A stretch of 48,375 nucleotides of DNA from Ichthyosporea sp. XGB-2017a (lineage: Eukaryota; Opisthokonta; Ichthyosporea), in the NCBI GenBank assembly GCA_002811675.1, contig PDIM01000036.1, positions 29,442 to 77,816 on the forward strand, given 5' to 3'. The position numbers and the translations under genes are program-made. The stretch's first letter is position 1, and each line of letters opens with the position of its first letter. The notes under the pieces are model-generated. The model did not search any database. It worked only from the letters and a program-made list of their open reading frames with translations, and was not told the DNA's origin. Shown here in pieces: positions 1 through 10,046 of the stretch.

Positions 1-725
1 ACACGGATCACCGCCTCAAGAGACGAGAGGGGGGCCCTGTGTTTGGAAACAGGGATTACTTTAAAGGCCTCGCCATCTTTTTCGATACGTATTCGAATCA
101 CAATGGGGAGCACCGCCATGGGCATCCGTATGTCTCCGCGATGGTGAATGATGGAACGAAGCACTATGATCACGATACAGACGGAACCCGCACCGAACTG
201 GCGGGATGCGAGTCTCAGTTCCGCGACAATAACGTTGATTCCACAAAAGTTGCGAGGATCCAATACAAGGACTTTACGTTAAAGGTCTATATCGAAACAG
301 ACGAGGATGATGGGGAGCAGTTGTGCTTGCAGGTGGATAATCTCTACCTCCCGACTCAATACTACTGGGGACTGACTGCCGCTACCGGCGATGTTGCGGA
401 CAATCATCAAATCACTCGGGTCCTCGCCTACCACCTGTCCTTTGACTCCAACACGAAAGTTGGTGCAGACCAGGCAAACCCCTCTGTGGTCCCCCACGTC
501 AAGCCGGCATCGGAATCCTCCTCGTCCCAATCCTCCTCCTCTTCCTCCTCTGACAGTAGTGCCAGGCAAGGGGGAAGGGGCTCTGCATCATCGCGCGAGG
601 CTGATGAAGGGATGGGATGGGCTGGCTGGCTATTCTTGCTGCTGTGTGTGTGTGGTGTAGGCGGAGGGATTGCTTATGTGTACTATAAGAAGCAGCAGGA
701 AAGGAACAATAAGCGATTCTTTTAG
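1..725 (+). CDS. L-type lectin cargo receptor (ERGIC-53/VIP36 family), 5' end outside window
   Basis: The reading frame is open from base 3, so the gene begins left of the window; about 240 C-terminal residues are visible. Conserved L-type lectin elements are present: GPVFGNRDYFKGLAIFFDTY followed by an Asn-containing loop (Ca2+/mannose site region), and a late GDVADNHQI stretch typical of the fold. After the lectin domain come a Ser-rich linker and one hydrophobic membrane segment (WAGWLFLLLCVCGVGGGIAYVYY). The short cytosolic tail ends in KRFF. In ERGIC-53 a C-terminal KKFF combines a COPI retrieval dibasic signal with a COPII-binding Phe-Phe, so this is predicted to be a type I receptor cycling between ER and Golgi that carries high-mannose glycoproteins. 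The linker is much shorter than the ERGIC-53 coiled coil, so a VIP36-like protein with an ERGIC-53-like tail is possible. Confidence 0.88.
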   Translation, partial: TDHRLKRREGGPVFGNRDYFKGLAIFFDTYSNHNGEHRHGHPYVSAMVNDGTKHYDHDTDGTRTELAGCESQFRDNNVDSTKVARIQYKDFTLKVYIETDEDDGEQLCLQVDNLYLPTQYYWGLTAATGDVADNHQITRVLAYHLSFDSNTKVGADQANPSVVPHVKPASESSSSQSSSSSSSDSSARQGGRGSASSREADEGMGWAGWLFLLLCVCGVGGGIAYVYYKKQQERNNKRFF

Positions 726-897
726 TTCAAGACATTTAAAAGAAAAAGGATGAGAATAAGATACTGTGTTTTACCTTTTGATGTGTATTTGTTAGAAACA
801 AAGAAAGAAAGAAAGGAACAGCAAGAAGTAGAGGGGGGAGCTGAGTTAACAAAAGTGGAGAAAAGTGTGGAGAAAAGCGGTAAAGATGTTTTTTTCT

Positions 898-914
898 TTT
901 ATTTTTTCAATAAA
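898..914. terminator. Interleaved poly(A) signals of two convergent genes
   Basis: AATAAA at 909-914 serves the plus-strand lectin gene and lies inside the last codons of the minus-strand WD40 gene. On the minus strand AATAAA (903-898) begins four bases after the WD40 stop codon. If both are used, the two mature transcripts must overlap antisense by some tens of bases. Confidence 0.55.
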
Positions 915-2625
915 GATTGCACTTAATCAAATCGCCATCGTCCCCGCACATTACTATTGCAGGGGCTGAAATGTTTCGATTGAGGAACTGCACATTCCGC
1001 ATCGCATTTCGAATCACGTACGACTGAGCTGCTGTAGATGAACGCGAAGAAGAGAGTTGAGATGACATTGGCTTGTCTGAATTGCGAATAGATGGGTCCA
1101 GGAGTAGATGGGCAAAAGCGAGGTGATGCGAGGTCTTACAAGTGCTTGAAGGGCTCGGCATGTTCCGTTTCCTGTGAGGGTGTTTCACTGTGGAAGATAT
1201 TGGCCCTTTTACCCCCGTATTGACACGCTCCAGAGATGTTTTTCCTTGTGCGTTACACGAAGCAATCATTAGTCCTGCTATGCCCCCAGACGCCGATGGT
1301 ACAGGATCTTCGATGACATCCAGGCCATAGATGCTGTTACTTGTCCCTTGCATTCCAGCCGTACCACTACTGCTGTTCTCAAATGCAGCAAACGGCGAGG
1401 CGGCGTTTCGCAAATCAAAAACTTTGATGGTGGAATCAGCACCTGCGGTAACAACCCACGGAGAGGATGACGACGATGCGCCCAATGCAAACGTTTTCAT
1501 TGCGCTTATTCCGTACCCTTCCACAGCCGCCCTTTTAGCAGGAGAGGAGCCACCTGTGCCAATGGCAGTGGTGGCCACATGTGCCTGAATGACATGAGCA
1601 CATGTTTTGTTTCGGATGTCCCAGCATCGCACCGTGCCATCCAGTGACCCGGAGAAAAAGAGGGGCGAGAGATGATGAGATGATGGTGGCGGGGACGGTG
1701 AGCAAGAAGTCAGGGGCATTGCTTGTTGTATATACCCCGTGGGGGCTTTATGCCCTTTCAATACAGCCACAGCCTTTCCCACCTCCAGGTCCCACAACAC
1801 CACCTTCCCGTCCCGACTACCACTGACCACCACGGAGGAGGAAGCAGCGGGGGGGGAGGAGGGATAGGACCCGGGCCAGCAGATATCCAGCACAGCCCCA
1901 CTCCCTGTTGCTTTCAACCCCCGCAGCACTTGAACCTCACTGCTACTGTACTTTCCCCTGCAGGACTGGGGATATGACCACAATTTAATCATGCCGTCAT
2001 ATCCAGACGACAGTACCAGTTGGTCGTGCTCATGAGCGCCTGGGGTGGGCGTAAGGATGCGGGAACAAGATGCAGTGTGCATCTGTATCGTGGCCGCACA
2101 CCCATAGGCGCGTCGAAGAGTGGTTGTAGAATCAGGTACGGATTTACGCCGGGTCAGCGAAGAAGAAGAAGAAGAAAAAGAAGAAGAGTGTTGGGGAGTC
2201 CAGATACAAATCTTGGAGTCTAGTCCTGCACTAATCAAAGAGCTATTAGACCCATTCTGGGGCACAATCTTGCAGCAATTGATCCATTCACTATGCCCTC
2301 CCTCCTTTGGATCCTTCGGATAACAAATCCCCTTCACCCCCAGCACCCAGTCCTCCTCTCCCTCCCCTCTCCCATACCCAACCACGTACAGCGAGTGGTC
2401 CGCACCTCCACATAACACCGTCCCGCTCTCCTCATCCACATCCATGCACAGAAGAGGTCGCTCCGATAACGCCACAATCCCTGCACGGAATTCCTTCACC
2501 GCCCCCCCGGGTCTGGGTGAACCACTCCCCTCTTGCGGGGAGGCTCCATCCGTGTGAGTGGGCAAAGGAGGTACCCACGCAGGGAGGGGGGTGTAGTACT
2601 GCCTCGTGTTGTGAGTATCCCCCAT
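907..2625 (-). CDS. WD40-repeat beta-propeller protein of unknown role
   Basis: Intronless 572-residue protein starting at a clear ATG. WD-type blades are visible in order: an early strand set near residues 60-83 (TVLCGGADHSLYVV), then SLISAGLDSKICIW, LVLSSGYDGMIKLW, VVVSGSRDGKVVLWDL followed by a GHK turn, FFSGSLDGTVRCWDIR, VVTAGADSTIKVFDLR, and a final MCGDDGDLIKCNLY at the C-terminus that probably closes the ring. Low-complexity Ser runs interrupt several blades. Six to seven blades fit one complete propeller acting as a protein-interaction scaffold. No accessory domain identifies a pathway, so the function is left open. It converges on the lectin gene with almost no 3' UTR. Confidence 0.85.
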   Translation of the reverse strand: MGDTHNTRQYYTPLPAWVPPLPTHTDGASPQEGSGSPRPGGAVKEFRAGIVALSERPLLCMDVDEESGTVLCGGADHSLYVVGYGRGEGEEDWVLGVKGICYPKDPKEGGHSEWINCCKIVPQNGSNSSLISAGLDSKICIWTPQHSSSFSSSSSSLTRRKSVPDSTTTLRRAYGCAATIQMHTASCSRILTPTPGAHEHDQLVLSSGYDGMIKLWSYPQSCRGKYSSSEVQVLRGLKATGSGAVLDICWPGSYPSSPPAASSSVVVSGSRDGKVVLWDLEVGKAVAVLKGHKAPTGYIQQAMPLTSCSPSPPPSSHHLSPLFFSGSLDGTVRCWDIRNKTCAHVIQAHVATTAIGTGGSSPAKRAAVEGYGISAMKTFALGASSSSSPWVVTAGADSTIKVFDLRNAASPFAAFENSSSGTAGMQGTSNSIYGLDVIEDPVPSASGGIAGLMIASCNAQGKTSLERVNTGVKGPISSTVKHPHRKRNMPSPSSTCKTSHHLAFAHLLLDPSIRNSDKPMSSQLSSSRSSTAAQSYVIRNAMRNVQFLNRNISAPAIVMCGDDGDLIKCNLY

Positions 2626-3789
2626 GGCTTCGGCTGAGTAGGAGAATCTCTTGCTTCTTTCCGAGAAGTAAATATGAGTTAATCTCCAAAGAGAGAGTCC
2701 TTTGGCCTCTGAGCTGCAAAGGAATTTATTACTGCTGTATATTTTTTATTTTTCTCTCGCCGTTTTTTTTTAGTTTTGGTTTTAATTTGAAGATTTGCCA
2801 ATTTGGTCTCCAATCCCCAATCTCCATTGCCCAACCTCTTGCTTTTGCTCATTTAGTGGAGGTATTTTGCGGATTGAAGCTTCACCATGCTTCTCACACA
2901 GTCAATAACACATGTGCAAGGAATAATAGTCAACCCTTCATCAATTTGAGCACTGGGGTACTGAAAGCAGGCTTAAACGTAAACCCTTCCACGAATTTAA
3001 TAACTCTGCTTATAACCGGGATTGAACAAGTATTGAGCTCTATTATGTTATACAACATGGTGTTCTGGGCCCCACATATTTCAACTTATAAACCATTGTA
3101 GTGCAATGGAAAGATGTATGGGGAGAAGTTTGTTTGAAGGAATGGAAGGGGGAGCAAGAGAGCAGCTTCAGCTCCAAAGCAGTCAAGACGTCGACGAGAG
3201 CTCAGTCAGAAGAGGAAGTTAACTAAATGGGCTGACTGGAGGCCTGAATTTGGTTTGAGTGCCGGGGATTGAAGACTCTGCCAATGACTGTCAGGGGCTG
3301 AGTTGAAGAAACCTTTTGTGCAGGGTTTGGAACGAGTGGAGCCCAAGGGGTCGGAACCAAAAGAAAGGGGCAGCAAACAACTCATCTTCGACTTCGACTG
3401 TCGGGGATTGGGCGGTGTGTGGCACATGCTGGACATCGCCTACTGCATTTATGGCGCCCCATTATATGCCTAGAATGAATATGCCTTTATTAAATATGAT
3501 GTCAGTGGCAGCAATAGAGCTGCGAATCTCGATGTCGCTTGAGCAAAGTACGACAAAAATTGTTTATGGCCCCGCAAGTTGTGACAAATATTCTGAGCGC
3601 CTCTCTGAATGTCCAAAATCAGTGGAGCAGCCTTTTACTTAGTTTTAGTTTTACTTTTTATTGTCAACGTACTACCTCTTTGCCATCACCGGACGAGCAA
3701 AGCAGCAGATGGTTAGTCGGGAGAAAGATGTGGGCAAGAGAGTGTGCTTCATGGGATGGACTAATAACAACGCGATTGTATCAAGGGAG
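2626..3789. other. 1.2-kb spacer, no gene recognised
   Basis: Lies between the start of the WD40 gene and the stop of the ENO4-like gene. Only short frames without recognisable protein content are present. Base composition from about 2870 to 3480 is less AT-rich than other spacers here, so an untranslated RNA or a decayed gene cannot be excluded. A T-rich stretch at 2748-2792 reads as A-rich on the minus strand. Confidence 0.4.
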
Positions 3790-6187
3790 CTACTCTTTTA
3801 GCATGTCCAGGTCTCTGAGGTATTCTTCAATTGCCAATAACCGATTGTACTTGGCCACACGCTCCGTCCGCGAGGGTGCTCCACACTTTGCAAACTTTGC
3901 TCCAATCCCAACACACAGATCCGCGAGAAAGGTGCACTCAGAATCATTAGACCGTGTAGAGCCTATAACATCCAATCCAACCTCGTGGCAGAACCTTACC
4001 AGATCTAGACAACGTGACATGGTCACGCATTGGTTTGGCTTTAGGAGAAGACAGTCGCCCCGCTTGAGAGATGGATCCAACTCTACCTGAGGGGAATGTG
4101 GCTCTGGAGATGCTCCATGGCTCAAGTTCACATCATTCCCGTCGTTTGTGTTCTCCTCTGCGCCTGCTGGATCCCCTCCACCAGTTGCTTCACAGTCATT
4201 GTCTTGCTCATTGGATGGGCTTTTGCCACTCCCTTTGCCACCTTTTTTGTCTTTTCCGGATTTGGTGGCGGAATCCTTATCGCCTTTCTTTCCCTTTGCT
4301 CCTTTGGCCCCGTCTTTCTCGAGCGGCTCCTCATCTTTCGGGGGTTCAATCAAGTCTCTTTTGACATGCTCAATATCACTGCTGTAGAGGTAATCCCCAA
4401 CAAATAGTAGTGGTTGCCCTGCCGCCCCATCCCCTTCCTTATCTTTAAACTTCGCCTTAAGCTTATGCCATCCTGCCCGATCATCTTTGTCCAATGGATC
4501 TTCAATCATTTTTAGGGCGGAATTGTGAACCGTGGTCCACTTTTCGTATAACTTAATAAAATCCTCAACTGGTTTCACCTGCCCGTGCGCAATTTCGTAC
4601 TTTTGGTTATCCGCATCATACAATTCAGAGGCGGCCATGTCAATGCCCAAAAATATGTCCTTCCCTAGCTCGACCTCCGCATGCGTGCAGGCATCATGAA
4701 TGATATCAAATGCCTGATCGGGGGTGTCTAGCGACGTCACGTAAGCCCCTTCGGATTGCACAGAATGGGCCACTGGGCCGTGTTTGTTATGAAGGACCTT
4801 TCCCACATAATAATAAACCTTTGCACATCGAAACAGCCCTTCTTGGAAAGAGATCCTTTTCCCATGTGGAGGACTAGCCGGGCGAGCTTCTGATGCACTC
4901 TTGCCCTCATCTAGCCCCTCCTCAACATTTTCTTCTGTATTTCCGTCTTCCTCGTCTTCTTCTCCTTTCTCTTCATCGCTTTCATCTTTGGCAGGAGACT
5001 CTGCTTCTTCCTCTGGTGGGGTGTATGGTTCGTACAGTGCAGGGAAAATAAAAATTTCTTTTGCTTTAATCTTTCCATTTGCGTGACTACGCCCTCCAAA
5101 GATGCTTACGACCGGCCTTGGCATCTCAAACGTGTCAGGCAACTCATTGTTATTGAATAAATAACCAAAATGCTCAAATGTCTCACATTTTCGTAACTTT
5201 GCGCATGCCAATGTCATTGCCAGAGATGCAGAAAACACCGAATTTGCACCAATATTTTCAAAATTATTCAAAAAATCTCTCTTGAACAATTCCTCATCGA
5301 TGTCAGCCAAGTGGGCAATCTCACGACCCTTGACCAATGGAGACAATATCTCGTTGATAACCTCGCACGCCTTTGAGACACTACGCGCCTCAAAGGAATC
5401 ATCCTCACCGTCTCGAAGAATGGCCCACTCACCGCCTGACACTTTGGTGGAGGAAGCGGCGCTATTCTGGACCACCATAGTCTCGTCCCCGTCCACAATG
5501 CAGTACACCGCCACCCGCACAGCAGGAAGACCATTCGAGTCCAGGATCGGGGATGCAACCAGCTTGGACACAACAGGGGACGCCGAGAAATCAGACAGAT
5601 ATTTGGACTATTTGAATAAAGCGAAGACAATTGAAAAAAAATAGATAAATATTTTGAGCAGCAACTTACAAAACTCTTAAAAAGAAAAGCAATGTTCTTA
5701 CCATAAACCCAAAGTAGTCATCTGGATTCTTCTTGAACAAAGCATTAAGCATCCCTTGCAGGACCTCGGTGACGCGATGGGAACATAACTTCTCCTCCAA
5801 TACCTCCTTTGTCAATTTCTTCTTCTTCTCACACTCTCCTGCATTACCACTGCCCCCAGCCCCTCCCCGGCTGAAAGTCAACATGCTGGACCTCCGCGAA
5901 TTTATTTTGGACGAGGTGTCAGAGATGGAGGTTTGTTCTGCCATATCACCGCTTTTCTCCCCCTCTGGACTGGGATTTTCATTTCCTGTGTCTTGTTCCA
6001 CTGCAGCCTCTTCTCCTTCTCCTTCTGCTTCTCTTACATCATTCTCTTTCACTTCATTACCTTCCCGTTCTTTCTTCTCCCAACCCTCTTCTCCCTCCTG
6101 TTCCACCGCATCTTCGGGCCTGTCCGGGTCTTGCACAGACGGATTCTCTTCTTCCATAACAATGGTTTGTATCGAAAAAGGTGCCAA
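3790..6187 (-). CDS. ENO4: ENO4-like enolase with N-terminal RIIa/Dpy-30-like docking domain
   Basis: Two exons, 6187-5702 and 5607-3790, joined in phase 0 across a 94-nt GT-AG intron; about 767 residues. After an acidic leader, residues 127-170 (KEVLEEKLCSHRVTEVLQGM then NPDDYFGFM) resemble the RIIa/Dpy-30 dimerisation-docking fold found in flagellar proteins and at the N-terminus of ENO4. The enolase fold follows: SAASST loop, GGRSHANGK, KEIFIFP, SEG (near 448), GIDMAASELYD (485), IEDPLDKDD (531), VGDYL (567), LLLKPNQ (Lys 685), AKCGAP (736). Most metal and lysine positions are retained, but the usual SHRSGE motif reads STRSND (near 713), so its His is lost. Two low-complexity insertions (about 359-404 acidic, 584-674 Lys/Asp/Gly) make it longer than glycolytic enolases. 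A flagellar role is inferred from the family. A second in-frame ATG lies at 6157. Confidence 0.88.
5608..5701 (-). other. Intron of the ENO4-like gene
   Basis: Donor GTAAGA directly after the FGFM codons; acceptor TTTATTCAAATAG preceded by a T-rich tract. Splicing restores a continuous docking-domain to enolase reading frame and removes an in-frame extension ending in a stop. Confidence 0.85.
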
Positions 6188-7952
6188 TGTGAGATTTGAA
6201 ATATATTCAAAATCGAAACTGAAAATATAAAAATTAAACTGAAATCTGCTTCAAAAAAAAAGAAAACATTTAAAAAAAACTAAAAATAACTAAAAATAAC
6301 TTCTGATTTCTATAGAAAATTTCATAGAAAAATAAAAAAAGCCAAAGGAGAAGAAAAAAATTCTTTCACAATGAAAAATTCGGCTCCCTGCAAAAATTGA
6401 AAGAAAAAGCAAAATCCCTTAAGGGAATTATGACCAGCCTTCAGAGTCCAGAGAAGAGGAAGGAGAAGAGGAAGGAGAAGAGAGAAGGAGGAAATGCCCT
6501 ACTAAGACACTCCTCTTTAGTCTAGTTTAGAAGGTGAAATATCAAAAGGTGAACACCAGAGAACAACACTGGATGGCTTCATTGAAACTATCTGTGAGTT
6601 TATTGCAATAGAAGAAAGGCATCATCAGCCCACCACCCGCCTTGCTTATTTTATTAATGACTCCTTGTGAGATGAAGACAAAAATAAGAGGTGGGTGAGT
6701 GAAAAACCAAAGACCAGACCATAAACCAAAGAGCAAAATTTGCTGTGGCCAAGTGAAATGCGGGGCCAGGGATTCTCTGCCTCATATGTGGTGTATTTTG
6801 TTAAAGAAGGGAGCCAATCGATGAGTAATAAAGCCCAGACACTAGCAAAAACATTTGTGAAGCCAAACACCTTAGCACCCTTTGCCCCGTGACTAAAGAG
6901 ATTCACGCATGAGCTCTTGATAAGACAAGGGTCCTCTGAACGCCTGTTTGAAGTGACCGCAAGTTTATACAAAGTGGAGCTATTTAGGGACTGGCAGTTA
7001 TTAACTATGTAGTTGCGTGTCTGGCATCGCGCCCCATTGTTTGCATATCCATTATTCTGAACAAACAAAACTTATAAATGAATCTCGCACTCAGTTTATC
7101 GCGTGTGGTATGGACAGGCTTGGCTGAATAACATAGTATATAGAGGGAAAGACTACTAATTTGAGCGGTCATCCATTTCGAACATTAACTGCCATTTGAC
7201 TTCCCCTCTTATTATTTGAGGCCTGAGATTATTGTGCTTATAATATAGGTCTGCTATATAAAGCATCCAGCTACGCTCAGCAGCCAAGGTCATGACTCGA
7301 TGAACAAGGACAGAAGATTTCAGAGTGTCAACATCCCAAAGCACAATGTCGAAACGACCTATTCAGGTTTCTCACAAAATCTGGCTCGATAAGGGTATTT
7401 TGGGGCGAAATCCAACGCAACAGCTGCTTGGTTCACACAGACTCGATCCAAAGAATGGGGGCATGTAATTAGTAACACTCTAAAGGAGGCAGAGACATGA
7501 ATCAAGTACCCGTTTATGACATTGTAAACCTTAAACCTTGTCAATATCTTTGATGGATTTCGAAATCTCACTAACCGCTAAACTGCTAATAAAACCAAGA
7601 TACCTTCATTTCTCGCATTTCTTTCTTGTTTGGGAATTCATTTCATTCTGTGTTTAGTTTGCTTTGCGATTGTCTTTTGGTGCATGGCTTTGAAGGGGAT
7701 GTATGGAGAGGTATAAATAGCAAAGTAGGACTGCAAGAAGGGTATGTTCTGAGTTCCCTTTTGTGGTGTAATCTAACCAGTGATAACAATATAGCACCTC
7801 AATAAGATCTAGATTAATATAAATAATAGACTAGTCAAATCAACCCTTCAGGCTTTCTTTTATTTTTCTTCTGTATCTTTATTTGAGATTTGTGTTTCAG
7901 ATTCTCTCTATTGATATATTTACCCTTCTTTTTTGTCAGAGAAATCTCAATA
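6188..7952. other. 1.8-kb spacer between divergent genes
   Basis: Bases 6230-6410 are A-rich on the plus strand, hence T-rich on the coding strand just upstream of the ENO4-like start. A GAAGAGGAAGGA short tandem run lies near 6452-6490. From about 6540 to 7600 composition is more balanced, but all frames are short and unrecognised. A TATA-like box is annotated separately at 7712. No RNA gene was recognised. Confidence 0.4.
7712..7718 (+). promoter_or_regulatory. TATA-box-like TATAAAT
   Basis: GGTATAAATAGC in a relatively GC-rich setting, 235 bases upstream of the ATG of the secreted mosaic protein. This would imply a 5' UTR of roughly 200 bases. The match is to the general eukaryotic consensus only; promoter rules for this organism are unknown. 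Confidence 0.35.
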
Positions 7953-10046
7953 ATGACTAAGCAATTTTCCTTTGTGGGTGTGCTCTGTGTTGTTTCCTTC
8001 CTAAGTGCAGTTTTCCATCAGGAGGCTGTGGGCTATGTGACCCAGCGAGCTTCTGGGAGTTGCCATGAGTCTGAAAAGCAGTGTGAAGGTGATAACTTTA
8101 TGGGCAAGAAATGCAGAGATTTTGGCTACTATGGCGGAAACCTGAAATGTAACAATGACTGCAAGTTGGAATTTTCTTTGTGTGTGATGAATCCACCGCG
8201 TTGTGAGTCTGGACCCAACCCGAAGTTTGGTTCGTACAAGCTGCTGGTTGATTTTTCTGGAATGAGTGGAGACTGTGATGTACACCCATCTGGAATCACC
8301 TTTAATCCTCACACAAAGCAACTGCTGATGGTGGGTGATAAAGGAAACTACGCGACCATGGACATTAACGGAGGGGATCTCAGATGCAATTCCTTCTCTG
8401 GCGAGTGGTGGGAGAATGACAATGAGGCTGTGGCTATTGCGGATGTCGAAAGACTTAAAGACCGGTTGTTCATTGCCTGGGAAAATCCCAAAGTAGACGA
8501 CAGCCAACGCAATGGGTATGCGTACATCAAAGAGTATAGAATGAGTGGAGACCACTGGGAAAAAAGTGAGTTCCTGCGGTACTGGAAGGTCCAATTTTCT
8601 GGAGGTTCTGTGGATAACGCTGGTATTGAAGGATTGACATTCATTCCAGATGCCAATGACAAAGACAATGGTGGGGCTTTCTGGATTGGCGATCAAACTA
8701 AAGGGGCAGCTATAAAGGTTAGACTTCCCCTTCTGAAAGATGAGCTCCAACACTATGAAACATTCTACCCGTACCGTGAGATTAACCCTGGCTATGGTGA
8801 AGCAAGTGGCTTACATTATGACCCGAATGCTTCTGTCAGTGGCCATGATGGCGGAGTTTTGTTTGTATCTTCCGATAATGCCAATAAGGTCAAAGCCTAC
8901 ACTGCACAAGGTGAAAGTCTTTCATGGAGTGAAGTATTCCCATGGCAGAGTAGCCCCGGGCAGGAAGGTATTGCATCTGAAGACTGTTTTTTTTACATTA
9001 GCTCTGATATGAACAGCAATGCACAGAAAATCCATAGGTACACCTTCTACACTAGAGAAGGCACTTGTGATGATGGCAAAAAGAACCAGAAAGAATTGTG
9101 CGCCGATGTTGGAGGGGCTTGTGATAATACCTACGAAGAAGTAGAAACAAGTTGTGGTGATGGCTTAGATAACGACTGTGATGGCTTCGTTGACGCTGAT
9201 GATGATGACTGCAAGGGCGGACCATCGCCCCCGATTGAAATGATTTTGGTCGTTGAGGATTCGAATGATGATGCTGAAGAGGTTATTTCCACCAGAAAAG
9301 TCGGGTACACTAGTAGTGACCTGGAGATGTTCTGGGAAGCAGATTCTTTCAGTTGTGCAAAGAAAGAAGCCTGTATTGCCAGGAGGGATGTATTGACCAA
9401 CAACCCTGAAGATGTTTGTGGCTCTCTTAAATGGGCTTGTGATTACGGAGGTGTGGAGTGCAGTTCTAATGAGCGGTCCTGTGACGGATCAGCAATACTA
9501 GCAAGCAACGCCGATCGGGCCTTTACCTTGTACCATCGTCTGCGACTTGAACCAAGAAGCTGTGACTTTGCCGGAACTGCAGAACCAATCGTCTCCGTGG
9601 ACAGCAATACAGATTGTGCAAAAGGAGCCCAGCTTGTCGGTGTGCGATTCAACCATGTAAAGCTTGAACAGGGTCATGAAGTGAGCAGTGCCATGATGGA
9701 GTTTATTGTCGATGAAGCCACACAAGGGAATGATGATGACCTCATGGTAGAAATTCGCGGGGAACACAATGGGGACGCAAGATCCTTCTCTACCGAGGAT
9801 GGTAACATTTCTAAGCGCACTTTAACCAACACTGCAGTTTATTGGTCTCCGCCTAAGTGGAACAGTGAAGGAAGCTCTGTGCAAAGCCCGGATGTGAGCC
9901 CAATCATAAATGAGATCCTAGCTCTTGCCGACTGGAAAAGCGACAATGCGTTTGTCTTTGTATTCCGTTTCGTTGGCGGGAACAGCAAGCGAGTCATCAC
10001 AAGTGTTGATAAGAACATGCCTGCGAAACTACTCATAAAAGTCTAG
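7953..10046 (+). CDS. Secreted mosaic protein with bacterial-type modules
   Basis: 697 residues, no introns. The ATG at 7953 is chosen because it opens directly on a signal peptide (hydrophobic to about residue 20, cleavage probably near 27). Residues 37-77 hold regularly spaced Cys with GDNFMGKKCRDFGYYGGNLKC, resembling the GEQCDG..LGG.TC..LGF repeats common in myxobacterial surface proteins. Residues about 95-385 look like a secreted beta-propeller of the SdiA-regulated/esterase-like phytase type (GITFNPHTKQLLMVGDKG, NAGIEGLTFIPDAN, EASGLHYDP, GQEGIASED). Residues 401-420 (CGDGLDNDCDGFVDADDDDC) match the MopE-type metal-binding motif of bacterial surface proteins. The C-terminal part, about 535-697, resembles a beta-sandwich module of marine bacterial proteins (MMEFIVDEA, VEIRGEHNGDA, WSPPKW, INEILALADWKSDNAFVF). 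The substrate is unknown; transfer of the modules from bacteria is inferred. Confidence 0.82.
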   Translation: MTKQFSFVGVLCVVSFLSAVFHQEAVGYVTQRASGSCHESEKQCEGDNFMGKKCRDFGYYGGNLKCNNDCKLEFSLCVMNPPRCESGPNPKFGSYKLLVDFSGMSGDCDVHPSGITFNPHTKQLLMVGDKGNYATMDINGGDLRCNSFSGEWWENDNEAVAIADVERLKDRLFIAWENPKVDDSQRNGYAYIKEYRMSGDHWEKSEFLRYWKVQFSGGSVDNAGIEGLTFIPDANDKDNGGAFWIGDQTKGAAIKVRLPLLKDELQHYETFYPYREINPGYGEASGLHYDPNASVSGHDGGVLFVSSDNANKVKAYTAQGESLSWSEVFPWQSSPGQEGIASEDCFFYISSDMNSNAQKIHRYTFYTREGTCDDGKKNQKELCADVGGACDNTYEEVETSCGDGLDNDCDGFVDADDDDCKGGPSPPIEMILVVEDSNDDAEEVISTRKVGYTSSDLEMFWEADSFSCAKKEACIARRDVLTNNPEDVCGSLKWACDYGGVECSSNERSCDGSAILASNADRAFTLYHRLRLEPRSCDFAGTAEPIVSVDSNTDCAKGAQLVGVRFNHVKLEQGHEVSSAMMEFIVDEATQGNDDDLMVEIRGEHNGDARSFSTEDGNISKRTLTNTAVYWSPPKWNSEGSSVQSPDVSPIINEILALADWKSDNAFVFVFRFVGGNSKRVITSVDKNMPAKLLIKV

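Noticed and set aside
2307-3101. 264-codon plus-strand frame
   Set aside because: Its first part is antisense to the WD40 gene and Pro/Ser-rich as expected of a shadow; the remainder has no recognisable domain.
3539-4090. 183-codon plus-strand frame
   Set aside because: Mostly antisense to the conserved C-terminal enolase domain, no start context or homology.
4901-5086. Ser/Pro-rich plus-strand frame
   Set aside because: Antisense of the acidic Glu insertion of the ENO4-like gene.
6646-7068. 140-codon minus-strand frame in the ENO4/mosaic-gene spacer
   Set aside because: No domain, signal or codon pattern; could be chance in a less AT-rich spacer.
7742-7939. Possible 5'-UTR intron (GTATGT to GTCAG) before the secreted mosaic gene
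   Set aside because: With the TATA-like box at 7712 the transcript would start almost at the donor, leaving no first exon.
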